Assembly: GCF_051175385.1 (NCBI RefSeq)
Contig: NZ_CP195106.1
Coordinates: 3,844,001-3,908,000, forward strand
Length of the DNA: 64,000 bases
Source: Tundrisphaera lichenicola
Lineage (GTDB): Bacteria; Planctomycetota; Planctomycetia; Isosphaerales; Isosphaeraceae
Reading direction: 5' to 3'
Below the pieces are notes generated by a model. The model made no database searches. It was not told where the DNA came from and worked only from the letters and a program-made list of their open reading frames with translations. A program made the position numbers and the translations under genes. Below, in pieces: positions 42,167 to 53,002 of the stretch; the stretch's first letter is position 1; each line of letters begins with the position of its first letter.

Positions 42167-42307
42167 CTCTCTCGAAGCTCCTGCTGGAGAGCGAATCGGA
42201 AGGCTACCGGAAGATTTTCCCGACCCACCGGGTCGAATCCCCACCCCGATCGGTTACCATAGGGCCTCGAACCACCGATCGCCGACGACCGATTGCGAGA
42301 GATTCCC

Positions 42308-42868
42308 ATGCCTACCGAAGAGATCGCGTTCGAGGCCGAGGAGCGGATGGAGAAGAGCATCGCGCTGCTGGCCGACCAGTTGAAAGGGGTCCGGACCGGG
42401 CGGGCCAACACCGGCCTGGTCGACTCGATCCGGGTCGAATACTACGGGTCGCCCACCCCGCTGAAGCAGCTCGCCAACCTGAGCACGCCCGAGCCCTCGC
42501 AGATCCTGATCCGGCCGTTCGACCAGACCGCCATCGGCGACATCGTCAAGGCGATCCAGACCAGCGACCTCGGCCTGACCCCGAACTCCGACAACAAGGT
42601 CATCCGCCTGAACGTCCCCTCGCTCTCCGTCGAGCAGCGCAAGAAGCTGGTAGGACGCGTGAAGGACCTCGCCGAGGAGGCCCGGATCTCGATCCGGAAC
42701 ATCCGTCGGGACGCCAACAAGCACGCCGATAAGGAACTGACCGACAAGCAGATGACCGAGGACGACGTCGAGAAGTGCAAGGAAGAGATCCAGTCGCTCA
42801 CCAAGCGCTTCGAGGGCAAGGTCAACGACATGGCCGAGAAGAAGTCGGCGGAGATCCTCGAGGTTTGA
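42308..42868 (+). CDS. frr: Ribosome recycling factor
   Basis: RRF splits post-termination ribosomes together with EF-G. The 186-aa length and motifs fit: ERMEKSIALLADQLKGVRTGRANTG-type N-terminus, PLKQLANLSTPEPSQILIRPFD, and RKKLVGRVKDLAEEARISIRNIRRDANK near the centre. The start is ATG 42308. The next gene begins at a TTG that overlaps this gene's stop. Confidence 0.96.
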   Translation: MPTEEIAFEAEERMEKSIALLADQLKGVRTGRANTGLVDSIRVEYYGSPTPLKQLANLSTPEPSQILIRPFDQTAIGDIVKAIQTSDLGLTPNSDNKVIRLNVPSLSVEQRKKLVGRVKDLAEEARISIRNIRRDANKHADKELTDKQMTEDDVEKCKEEIQSLTKRFEGKVNDMAEKKSAEILEV

Positions 42869-43758
42869 AAGCCGCTGTCTGCCTGGCGATCTTTGCCTGG
42901 GTCGGCATTTCCGGATGCTCGACCGGGACGACCTCGGCCGAGATCCCGGCCCCTTCCCCGGGGCTCGAGCTCTCGACCGAGCGATATTCGACCGCCCGGG
43001 CTCGCTTCCGGACTCACCTGATCCGAGAAGGCCCCGCGACCCCGGATCGGATCAAGCTCCCCGAGATCGCCGATGCGGTCGAGGTGGCTTATCCCTCGGG
43101 AAACCACTCGCTCCGCGCCTATGCGAGCCCTCCCGAGCCGGCCGGTCGAGCTAAGCCCGGCCTCCTTTTCCTCCACGGAGGTTTCGTGTTCGGCGAGGGA
43201 CACTGGGCCATGACCCGGCCGTTTCGGGAGGCCGGGTATGTGGTGATGATGCCCACGCTTCGCGGCGAAAATGGCCAGCCCGGTAACTTCTCGCTCTTTT
43301 ACGACGAGGTGGCGGACGTGCTGGCGGCCTCGGACTCCCTGGCCGCTCGTCCCGACGTCGATTCGAAGCACCTCTACCTGGCCGGACATAGCGTGGGGGG
43401 GACGCTCGCGATGTTGACCGCACTGGAGTCCTCCCGGTTCCGAGGGGCCGCCTCGTTCTCGGGATCGCCCGATCAGCGGGAATATACCCGGGGGCGACCC
43501 GAACGGGTTCCCTTCGACCCGACCAACGGGGATGAGTTCCGCCTTCGGTCCCCGGTCGTCTTCGCCACCGGGTTCCGATGTCCGCTCCGGCTCTACTTCG
43601 GCGAGGAAGAATACTGGCTCCTCAACGCCACCCGTCGGACGGCCTTGCTGGCCGATCGTGCGGGACTCGACGTGGAAGCGGTCGAGGTTGCGGGAGGTCA
43701 CGAGACGGCGAACCCGGAGGTCATCCAGAAATGCATCGAGTTCTTCCGGAGCCTCTGA
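42865..43758 (+). CDS. Lipoprotein alpha/beta hydrolase
   Basis: The start is TTG 42865, overlapping the frr stop (TTGA). This gives a lipoprotein signal peptide MKAAVCLAIFAWVGISGC with the lipidated Cys18. The body of the 297-aa protein is an alpha/beta hydrolase of the dienelactone-hydrolase or prolyl-oligopeptidase type: LFLHGGFVF (oxyanion region), the nucleophile elbow GHSVGG (Ser176) and a late GGHETANP (His). The substrate is unknown. The overlap suggests cotranscription and coupling with frr, although the roles seem unrelated. Confidence 0.84.
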   Translation: MKAAVCLAIFAWVGISGCSTGTTSAEIPAPSPGLELSTERYSTARARFRTHLIREGPATPDRIKLPEIADAVEVAYPSGNHSLRAYASPPEPAGRAKPGLLFLHGGFVFGEGHWAMTRPFREAGYVVMMPTLRGENGQPGNFSLFYDEVADVLAASDSLAARPDVDSKHLYLAGHSVGGTLAMLTALESSRFRGAASFSGSPDQREYTRGRPERVPFDPTNGDEFRLRSPVVFATGFRCPLRLYFGEEEYWLLNATRRTALLADRAGLDVEAVEVAGGHETANPEVIQKCIEFFRSL

Positions 43759-44276
43759 GCCGGACCCGGCCAGTGGGATGGCCCGGCTGGTGGGCCTGGG
43801 CGATTTTCGCGCTACGATTCCTGAACCGGGTCGCCTTCGCGACCTGGATCGGCGGCTTCGTGTTCTACGCGGCGGTGGTGGTGCCCGACCTCCACGAGAC
43901 CTTCGGCGGGATGGAGACGGGCGAGATCAGCCGGAGGGTGGCCGTCGTCCTGTATGAGATCGGGGCGTCGGCCCTGGCCCTCGGCTGGGTCATCCTCGCG
44001 GTGGATCGCGTCGAGCGATCGGGCTGGCGGGGCAAAGTCCGGTTCGGCCTGATGGTCGGATCGACGGTCCTGCTGGGCGTCCTGATCGCGATGCACCGGG
44101 TCATCGGGGCGAGGATCGACTCGGGCCTGGATCGGGATGAGTTCTTCCCCCTTCACGAGACCTATCTGACGGTCTTCGGGGTCCAGTGGTTCGGGCTCTT
44201 GCTGATGATGGCGCTCGACCTGATCCCCTTGCGAAGGGTCGAGGCTCCGACGGCACCGGTCATCGGAACTGAATGA
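43731..44276 (+). CDS. Four-helix membrane protein, DUF4149-like
   Basis: The frame is open well before any plausible start. I choose ATG 43731, with GGAGG at 43716-43720; GTG 43773 is an alternative that avoids most of the overlap with the hydrolase gene. The product is about 181 aa and has four hydrophobic segments. These include FATWIGGFVFYAAVVVPDLHETFGG near the front, LALGWVILAVDR, KVRFGLMVGSTVLLGVLIAMHRVIG and VQWFGLLLMMALDL. The pattern resembles DUF4149 integral membrane proteins. Function is unknown. Confidence 0.7.
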   Translation: MHRVLPEPLSRTRPVGWPGWWAWAIFALRFLNRVAFATWIGGFVFYAAVVVPDLHETFGGMETGEISRRVAVVLYEIGASALALGWVILAVDRVERSGWRGKVRFGLMVGSTVLLGVLIAMHRVIGARIDSGLDRDEFFPLHETYLTVFGVQWFGLLLMMALDLIPLRRVEAPTAPVIGTE

Positions 44277-44661
44277 CGGCCCCCGACCTTCCCGGCCCGT
44301 CGAGGAGCCGACCCAGCCGGACCAGCAATCGCCGCAAGGCGTTCGCGCAGGCGACGATCGAGAACCGGGGCGGGTTCAGCCGCGACGGGATCGGCTGGAC
44401 CTCCTGCAAGATCTTGTAGAGCGCCACGAACGAGCGCCGCTTCGACTCGTCGAAGCAGGCCTCCACCAACGTGTGCCGGTAGCCCGACCCGTCGGGGGCG
44501 GCGTGATAGACCCGGAACGAGGGGTTGCCGCCGTACCGCCTCAGGTAATCATCCTTGGCCCCCTCGACGGCACGCTCCAGCGTGTCGAACTCGCGGTGCA
44601 ACGCCGCGAAGACCTGGTAACCGTCCGACGACAGCAGGGTCAGGATGAACGGGGCTCCCAT
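44260..44661 (-). CDS. Hypothetical protein
   Basis: The 133-aa product starts at ATG 44661 (MGAPFILTLLSSDGYQVF). It is a compact cytoplasmic protein with LERAVEGAKDDYLRRYGG and ACFDESKRRSFVALYKILQE, then a basic C-terminus. I do not recognise a family. It overlaps the convergent membrane-protein gene by 17 bp. Confidence 0.6.
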   Translation of the reverse strand: MGAPFILTLLSSDGYQVFAALHREFDTLERAVEGAKDDYLRRYGGNPSFRVYHAAPDGSGYRHTLVEACFDESKRRSFVALYKILQEVQPIPSRLNPPRFSIVACANALRRLLVRLGRLLDGPGRSGAVIQFR

Positions 44662-44768
44662 CGCTCGCACCTCATGTGTCTGGAACCGGAGACTCTCCCC
44701 GATGGCCAGCACACTATGACACTCGCGGGAATGGTTGTCAAGTGTACACTTCCGTGTTGGGCGGGAAT

Positions 44769-44885
44769 GGGTGCCTCTCTCGATTTCGGCATCGCCTGGA
44801 GTCGGCCCTGGTCGGGGCGGGCCTCCCGTAGAGACCCGCCTCTCGGCAGGGCGAGCCCCTACGGGAACTGCAAGGTGGGGCACCC
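44769..44885. repeat. Inverted-repeat cluster between katG and the 133-aa gene
   Basis: GGGTGCC (44769-44775) and GGCACCC (44879-44885) bracket an inner hairpin CCCGTAG/CTACGGG (44825-44831, 44859-44865). A further overlapping GGCGGG/CCCGCC pair lies inside. CGATTTCG and CGAAATCG nearby give alternative pairing. It may terminate katG or be a small mobile repeat. Confidence 0.5.
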
Positions 44886-44915
44886 TTCGAAATCGGGGAT
44901 CGCCGATGGCGAGTC

Positions 44916-47354
<2,439 letters not shown>

Positions 47355-47531
47355 TGCGATTTCTCCAGCTCTGAGGGGGAGGTCGGCTTTGCCTTGAAGC
47401 CGATCGTGACGCACCCTCGCTTTCTAGGCGATCCCGCGTCATAAATCCAGTATCTCCGAGCTGGGATCGAACGATCCTGGTGGGAGGCCGGCGGAACCAG
47501 CCATGTCGCCACCTCAAAATCCAGGGGACAA

Positions 47532-48269
47532 CTACGCCGGTACGCCGTCGCTGCCTTCGGATCCGGTCACCGGTCTTCTTTCGCCGGTTGTATCTTTGGT
47601 CCTCCTCGATGGGTCGTCCTTGTGCGATCCATCGCAAGCGGGCGGCCTCCGTGTAAGTCCGCAAGTACAATCGTTCAAGCCTTTTCCCTCGAGAATCTGT
47701 CGGGTGTACTGTTCAACCCGCGATTCCCGGGTCTTGGATTGTTTGGCCGCGGAAAAGAAGAGGGCGTAGGCTCGCTGTCGACCCGGGGTCAGGGCGGCAA
47801 ACGCGGCCTTCAAGGCGGGCGATTCATCCAATTTCTTGCGAAGTTCCTCGGGAAGGCTGTACTCGGCATTTTCCCTGGTGTTCGACTTCAGTCCGGCTTT
47901 CTCCACTGCGATGGCTTCGAGCAGATAGGCGATCAAGGCGGGTTCGACCGCGACGATTTCGCGAACCGAGGTGAATCGGATCAGGCGAGCCGTCCGCGTA
48001 TTCTCCCCGGGCTTGTCCAGGATCCCATCGGGATCCTTCAACAAGACCCCTTTCATGAAGGTCAGCGCGCAATAGTCCTTGAATGCTCCCAGGATGGCGA
48101 TGTTGCCCCCTTCGTGCGTGTAGCAAGGGGCTCGCCACTTCACTTCCTCGACCAACGGGCAGCCGAGGACGATCGACCTCAGTTTTTGCAATTCTTCTCG
48201 CCACTTTTCGTGGGTTCGAATGTATTCGTCGACCTCGGGATTCGCGATTGTTTCGCCGATTTCATCCAT
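47532..48269 (-). CDS. YdeI/OmpD-associated-type protein with C-terminal CDGSH motif
   Basis: The 245-aa product starts at ATG 48269. The first 100 residues are a DUF1801/YdhG-like domain (VEEVKWRAPCYTHEGGNIAILG, CALTFMKGVLLKDP). Then comes the YdeI/OmpD-associated segment (YSLPEELRKKLDESPALKAAFAALTPGRQRAYALFF, TRESRVEQYTRQILEGKGLND). After GKGLND it reads CTCGLTRRPPACDGSH (201-216). That matches the CDGSH iron-sulfur pattern C-x-C-x2-(S/T)-x3-P-x-C-D-G-S-H exactly, with Cys201, Cys203, Cys212 and His216 as the ligands. A [2Fe-2S] cluster is therefore plausible. The partner and role are unknown. Confidence 0.85.
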   Translation of the reverse strand: MDEIGETIANPEVDEYIRTHEKWREELQKLRSIVLGCPLVEEVKWRAPCYTHEGGNIAILGAFKDYCALTFMKGVLLKDPDGILDKPGENTRTARLIRFTSVREIVAVEPALIAYLLEAIAVEKAGLKSNTRENAEYSLPEELRKKLDESPALKAAFAALTPGRQRAYALFFSAAKQSKTRESRVEQYTRQILEGKGLNDCTCGLTRRPPACDGSHKDDPSRRTKDTTGERRPVTGSEGSDGVPA

Positions 48270-48769
48270 GGAAAAAGCTCGTCGTGTTGAAAGTCCGCGA
48301 GAGGTGGTCAATCCGCGTACCGACCGAGCCCGGAGACCCCGTGCGGGCGATTAAATGCCGCACTGATGCGGGGGCGAGGCCGGACGATCTCGGGAATTCG
48401 GCCGCGAGGACTTCTGGAGTTTGAGGCCGGATAATTCCGGGCCGATCTTATCGAATCGCGTTGTCGAACGACATGGACTGTCCATGTTCACAATTCCGTC
48501 GGCGTACAAATAATTAATGTTCAATAATATGATTTTTTTATTTGATAAGAGGGAGTGCGAATGATCTGGCACCCGCCCCCCCCCTGTGGAGGTTGGGGTG
48601 AGGGTGATCCATTCACAAGCGACCCCCGTTCAATGATCCTGGGACACTATCAAAATTCCGAAGCCTCTGTTCGTAGATGGTTTGTGTCCCGAAGCGGGAA
48701 GTTCGAAACAGGCTCGGTCGTTATCTCTTGATGACGATGCGGTCGATTTCTACCAAGGGGGTTAAATCA
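48270..48769. other. Intergenic region with a repeat remnant
   Basis: About 500 bp between divergent genes. It has an AT-rich core near 48490-48550. At 48591-48623 is a diverged copy of the sequence at 55267-55299 (GGTTGGGGTGAGGG start; 26 of 33 positions agree), so a remnant of that repeat. No gene is supported. Confidence 0.5.
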
Positions 48770-50011
48770 ATGGACCTGAATGAAGAAAATCTGGCCGAGG
48801 AGTTTGATTTCGTCAATCAAATCTCGGAACCACTGGCAACCTCATCGAGGCGAAGCAAGAAGCGACCATTTCGTGTGAACAAGTGGTTGATTCGGGCCTT
48901 GTTCTGTTGCTTGCACCTGTCGATTGCAGCCCTCGGTTTGATCTTGGCCGGCATGATCCCGACACCACACTTCTTGATCCAACTCCGGGATCAGATCCAC
49001 GAACGGACAGCCCGGAATCCACCCGTCGTCGTCGAGCCCTCACCATCTCCCGTAATTCGCCCGGGAGATCCCGGGTCCCGGCCCGATCCTCGACCGGGTC
49101 CAGCTCCGGATCCGACCGCTCCGGATGTCGAGGCTTTGACGGATCCTGGCTTCGGCCCTCCGGCGGAAGTCGAACCTGCTGAGCCTGAGGTGGTTCCCGA
49201 ACTGCCGGCCCCCAAGGCTGGAGATGTCAACAGACCTAACCGAGATCCCAGGATCTCGCGCCTCGAGAATCTACTGAATGAGAAGAAGCACAGTTATGAG
49301 AGTGCCCGGGCCAGGGCGGGCACCACGTTCCTCGATGCGATCGACCGGGCCACGAGGCAGGTGAAGGAGGCGGAGTGGCTCCAGGCGGGCGAACGTAACA
49401 CTTTTCTACTCGAACTCAAATCCGACCGCGATAATTTCGATGCTCGGGCTCAGATGCCCAAGTCGAAACTTTTAATCGAGACCTTGATCGAGTATCAGCT
49501 TTTTCTCCAAAAGACCCGCCGTCCCCTGATCATGGCTTATGAAGAGCTGATCAAGGCCCTGACCGATGCCAATCGATTGGACGAGGCTCGTCCTCTTGTG
49601 ATCGCCCAGAAAGCACTCGATCGGGAGGCGGGAGGAGTGCCCGGCTTTGTTGAGGGGAGCCTCTGGAAGGGCGAGCGCTTCGCGGATGTCCTCAGCAACC
49701 ATGCGGGACTGACTCAAGCGAGTGTTCCATTTTCACTGAGGGTCATCAAAGTCGAAGGCGACAAATTCTGGGCGGAGGCGTATTTTCATAACGTGGCCAC
49801 CGCGAGCGTGCAGGGCGTCTTCAACGGGATCGGATTAGAATGGGAGACCGTTGAAATGATCAAGTCCGACGGGGGGGACCGAAAATGGACGGCGGAAGGG
49901 GTAGTGCTCGGGCCTAACTTCTATTGCCGATTTCGCGGTGTAAATATCAATCCAACGACTGGATTCCAGGCGGAACTGGAAGGATATATCCGGTTGTATC
50001 GAGCGCCTTGA
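48770..50011 (+). CDS. Membrane-anchored hypothetical protein with Pro-rich stalk
   Basis: The start is ATG 48770, with AGGGGG nine bases upstream. The 413-aa product has a charged N-terminus, a membrane helix at about 40-62 (ALFCCLHLSIAALGLILAGM) and a Pro/Asp stalk (GDPGSRPDPRPGPAPDP). A helical region follows (RLENLLNEKKHSYESARARAG) and a C-terminal beta-rich domain (VPFSLRVIKVEGDKFWAEAYF, FYCRFRGVNINPTTGFQAELEGYI). No family is recognised. The topology suggests an exported domain held off the membrane by a stalk. Confidence 0.72.
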   Translation: MDLNEENLAEEFDFVNQISEPLATSSRRSKKRPFRVNKWLIRALFCCLHLSIAALGLILAGMIPTPHFLIQLRDQIHERTARNPPVVVEPSPSPVIRPGDPGSRPDPRPGPAPDPTAPDVEALTDPGFGPPAEVEPAEPEVVPELPAPKAGDVNRPNRDPRISRLENLLNEKKHSYESARARAGTTFLDAIDRATRQVKEAEWLQAGERNTFLLELKSDRDNFDARAQMPKSKLLIETLIEYQLFLQKTRRPLIMAYEELIKALTDANRLDEARPLVIAQKALDREAGGVPGFVEGSLWKGERFADVLSNHAGLTQASVPFSLRVIKVEGDKFWAEAYFHNVATASVQGVFNGIGLEWETVEMIKSDGGDRKWTAEGVVLGPNFYCRFRGVNINPTTGFQAELEGYIRLYRAP

Positions 50012-50190
50012 CTCTGGGCGGCTACTCGGTGACTCGCCGGCACCAGTCACCCGGACGCAAGATATCTGGATTCGAGGGCAATTTTCCCTCCGTGGCCGCG
50101 ACGTCCGATTTGCGATTATTCCGTGACCCTACCCGAACGAGCGGGTACGATCAGCCGATCGGGACCGTTTGATTCCTGGGGAGGGGTGCC

Positions 50191-51594
50191 ATGACTCGGA
50201 TGTCCGTCGCTGGGCTTGTAGCGGTGCTCGGTCTGGTCGCGTTGCAGGGGGGGGCCGAGGCCGTCGAGCCGGCGGGGCGTTACGCGATCGTGGTCAAGAA
50301 GGATGTTGCAGCCGGCTCGTGGGGCAAGGTCGTCCGGGCCCTCGAAGCGAAGCACGAGGGGACAATCTTCGCCTACGACCAGTCCCCCGAGGAAGTGCGG
50401 CGGGAGGTCGGGGCGTATCACCCCCGCTATGTCTGCTTCGTCTGCGAGCCGACGGAGAATTTCCCGGACTTCGCGCTGGTGGCCAACAAATTCTGCCGGA
50501 CGCTCGACGACGATCCCTATGTCGACGCGATCTGGGGCATCCTCACCGGATTCGATGAGGAACACGCGCTGAGACTCGCCGAGGCGGAGCCGGTGGTGAT
50601 CCGGCGGGCGTTCACCAAGACCCTCGGCGCGTGGCTGAACTGGCTCCCGGAAGGCGACTACGTGACCGAGTGGACGCGCGACCGCGGCGAGCTGGGCGTG
50701 AAGAAGGCGAGCGAGGACTTTGCGACGAAGTCCGGCGGGCCGACCAGCGACGCGGAAGACGCCCGGTACGTCCAGGAACTCCTGTCCGGGGACAAGTTCG
50801 ACCTGATCATCGGGTCCGGACACGGTGGGCATCACAACTGGATGCTCATGTACCCCAGGGGGAGCGGTTATCTGACCGCCAAGGACGGTCGACTGACCAT
50901 GACCGCGCCGGGCGTGGACCTGCCGCTGACCGCGTCGAGGCCCAAGGTCTACTGGGCGGTCGGCAACTGCCTGACGGGGGTGGTGAACACCGGCCGGGAC
51001 AGTTTCAAGAACTCGTATGCCCTGGCCTGGATGAATAACGGGGCCAGGCAGTACATCGGCGCGGTCCAGTCCACCTGGTACGAGCTGAACTGGAACATGG
51101 CCGACTGGTTCCTGAAGCAGGAAGGTCGGTGGACGTTCTCCGAGTCGCTGTTCCTCCTCCGTCAGTGGTCGAACTACCTGCTCGCCGAGGACGTCGTGAC
51201 CGGCCGAGATCGGGAAGGGACCGAGTTTACCGATGGGATCTTCGTCCTCTACGGCGACCCGGCCCTGGAGGCGCGGGTGGAGAAGGCCCGCGAGCCTGCC
51301 CTCGCGGAGACCCTGGACGTCCGGGAGTCCGGGGACGAGGACATCGTCCGGATGACCTACAAGGTGAAGGTGAACTTCGTCGGCGAGGGGAACAAGAGGA
51401 CGTCCGAGAAGTACGACGGGTGGCGGATCTTCTGCTACCTCCTGCCGTACCAGGTGACCGATGTGAAGGTGGAGGAGACCGACTTCTCGAAGGTCGTCGT
51501 GCCGGGCGAGACGATCCTCTGGGACGCGGGCAAGGGCCTGAAGGTCGGCGACGAGCGGAGCGTCACGTTCACCGCGAGGAGGGTGAAGGACTGA
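50191..51594 (+). CDS. Secreted C25-like (gingipain-fold) cysteine protease candidate
   Basis: This 467-aa protein has a signal peptide (MSVAGLVAVLGLVALQGGAEA). The body resembles the caspase/gingipain fold. A strand FDLIIGSGHGGHHNW provides the catalytic His (211) and PKVYWAVGNCLTG the catalytic Cys (260), separated as in C25 proteases. The C-terminal 110 residues are a beta domain. Nearest known logic is an exported cysteine protease, but the substrate and activation are unknown; a non-proteolytic caspase-fold protein is possible. Confidence 0.62.
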   Translation: MTRMSVAGLVAVLGLVALQGGAEAVEPAGRYAIVVKKDVAAGSWGKVVRALEAKHEGTIFAYDQSPEEVRREVGAYHPRYVCFVCEPTENFPDFALVANKFCRTLDDDPYVDAIWGILTGFDEEHALRLAEAEPVVIRRAFTKTLGAWLNWLPEGDYVTEWTRDRGELGVKKASEDFATKSGGPTSDAEDARYVQELLSGDKFDLIIGSGHGGHHNWMLMYPRGSGYLTAKDGRLTMTAPGVDLPLTASRPKVYWAVGNCLTGVVNTGRDSFKNSYALAWMNNGARQYIGAVQSTWYELNWNMADWFLKQEGRWTFSESLFLLRQWSNYLLAEDVVTGRDREGTEFTDGIFVLYGDPALEARVEKAREPALAETLDVRESGDEDIVRMTYKVKVNFVGEGNKRTSEKYDGWRIFCYLLPYQVTDVKVEETDFSKVVVPGETILWDAGKGLKVGDERSVTFTARRVKD

Positions 51595-51613
51595 CCGGGC
51601 GTTGATCGCTCGG

Positions 51614-53002
51614 TCACTCTTCGAGCTTCCGGTAGAGCGAGGAGAGGCCCAGGCCGAGGCGTCGGGCGGCTTCCTTCTTGTCTCCCCCGGCGGCTTCGAG
51701 GACCCTCCGGATGTGCTGGCGTTCGAAGTGGTCGAGGGCGGCCCGGAGGTCGTCCCCGGCGTCCTCGGGGGTGGTCCCGGCGACGAGGTCGGCGGGGAAG
51801 TCGGCGGTGGTCAGGGTCGGGCCTTCTCCCAGGATCACGGCCCGTTCCAGCGCGTTGTCCAGCTCTCGGACGTTCCCCTTCCAGGGGGCGGCGGAGAGCC
51901 TCCGGACGGTCTCGTTGTCGACCCCGTCGACCCGCTTCCCCTGCCCCCGGGCGTGGCGGTCGAGCAGGACCTTGATCAGGTCGGGGATGTCCTCCCTGCG
52001 TTCGCGGAGCGGGGGGAGGTGGATCGCGACGACATTCAGGCGATAGAAGAGGTCGGCCCGATAGCGGCCGGCGGCGATCTCTGCGTTGAGGTCCTTGTTG
52101 GTGGCCGCGACGATCCTCGCCGCGATCGACTCGGGGCGGGTGGCCCCGACCGGCAGGACCTCCTTGGTCTCGATCGCCCGGAGGAGCTTGGCCTGGGTCG
52201 TGATGGGCAGCTCGCCGATCTCGTCGAGGAAGACCGTCCCCCGGCCGGCGGCGGCGAACAATCCCTCTCGATCGCGGTCGGCCCCGGTGAACGACCCCCG
52301 GACGTGGCCGAAAAGCTGGTTTTCCAGGAGTTCGTTGGGGATCGCGGCGCAGTTGATCGCCAGGAATGGCGAGTTGGGCTCCAGCCCCTGGGTGTGCAGG
52401 GCCCGAGCCACCAGCTCCTTGCCGGTCCCGCTCTCGCCGGTGATCAGGACGTTGCTCCGGGTCGGCCCGAGCTTGCGGATCAGGGTCTTCACCCGGATCA
52501 TCGGCGGGCTCTCGCCGACCAGCGTCTCGATATCCACCGGCGCGTGGATCTGCCGCCTCAACGCCTGATTCTCGATCGTCAGGTGGCGGAACCGGATCAG
52601 GCGGTCGAGCTTGGTCAGCAGCTCGTCGAAGATCACCGGCTTCATCAGGTAGTCGTGGGCCCCCCGGCGGAAGGCGGCCACGGCACTCTCGACGGTCGCA
52701 TAGGCGGTGATGATCATCACCAGCAGCTCGGGCCGGAGCCGGAGCAGCTTTTCGAGGAGATCCAGGCCGTCCATCCCGGGGAGCTGGACATCGCAGAGGG
52801 CCAGGTCGGGCTCGAACCGCTCGATCGAGGCGAGCGCTGAGGAGGCGTCGGAGGCGATGGCGACCTCGAAGCCTTCCCCCTGGAGGAACTCCTGGAGGGT
52901 GGAGGCGATGACCTCCTCGTCGTCGACGATCAGGACTCGCCCTCGATGGTTCCGGGCCCCTCCGGTCGGGGTGGTCCCTCGGGAGATCGAGGCTCGGGTC
53001 AT
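51614..53002 (-). CDS. Sigma-54-dependent response regulator (NtrC family)
   Basis: The start is ATG 53002, overlapping the kinase gene's TGA by four bases. The 462-aa protein has a receiver domain (VLIVDDEE at 23-30, phosphoacceptor Asp71, Lys121). An AAA+ domain follows, with Walker A GESGTGKE (189-196), the sigma-54-contact loop GSFTGA (236-241, a variant of GAFTGA) and Walker B FLDEIGELP. A Fis-type helix-turn-helix closes it (KKEAARRLGLGLSSLYRKLEE). It activates sigma-54 promoters when phosphorylated by the adjacent kinase. Target genes are not evident here. Confidence 0.95.
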   Translation of the reverse strand: MTRASISRGTTPTGGARNHRGRVLIVDDEEVIASTLQEFLQGEGFEVAIASDASSALASIERFEPDLALCDVQLPGMDGLDLLEKLLRLRPELLVMIITAYATVESAVAAFRRGAHDYLMKPVIFDELLTKLDRLIRFRHLTIENQALRRQIHAPVDIETLVGESPPMIRVKTLIRKLGPTRSNVLITGESGTGKELVARALHTQGLEPNSPFLAINCAAIPNELLENQLFGHVRGSFTGADRDREGLFAAAGRGTVFLDEIGELPITTQAKLLRAIETKEVLPVGATRPESIAARIVAATNKDLNAEIAAGRYRADLFYRLNVVAIHLPPLRERREDIPDLIKVLLDRHARGQGKRVDGVDNETVRRLSAAPWKGNVRELDNALERAVILGEGPTLTTADFPADLVAGTTPEDAGDDLRAALDHFERQHIRRVLEAAGGDKKEAARRLGLGLSSLYRKLEE

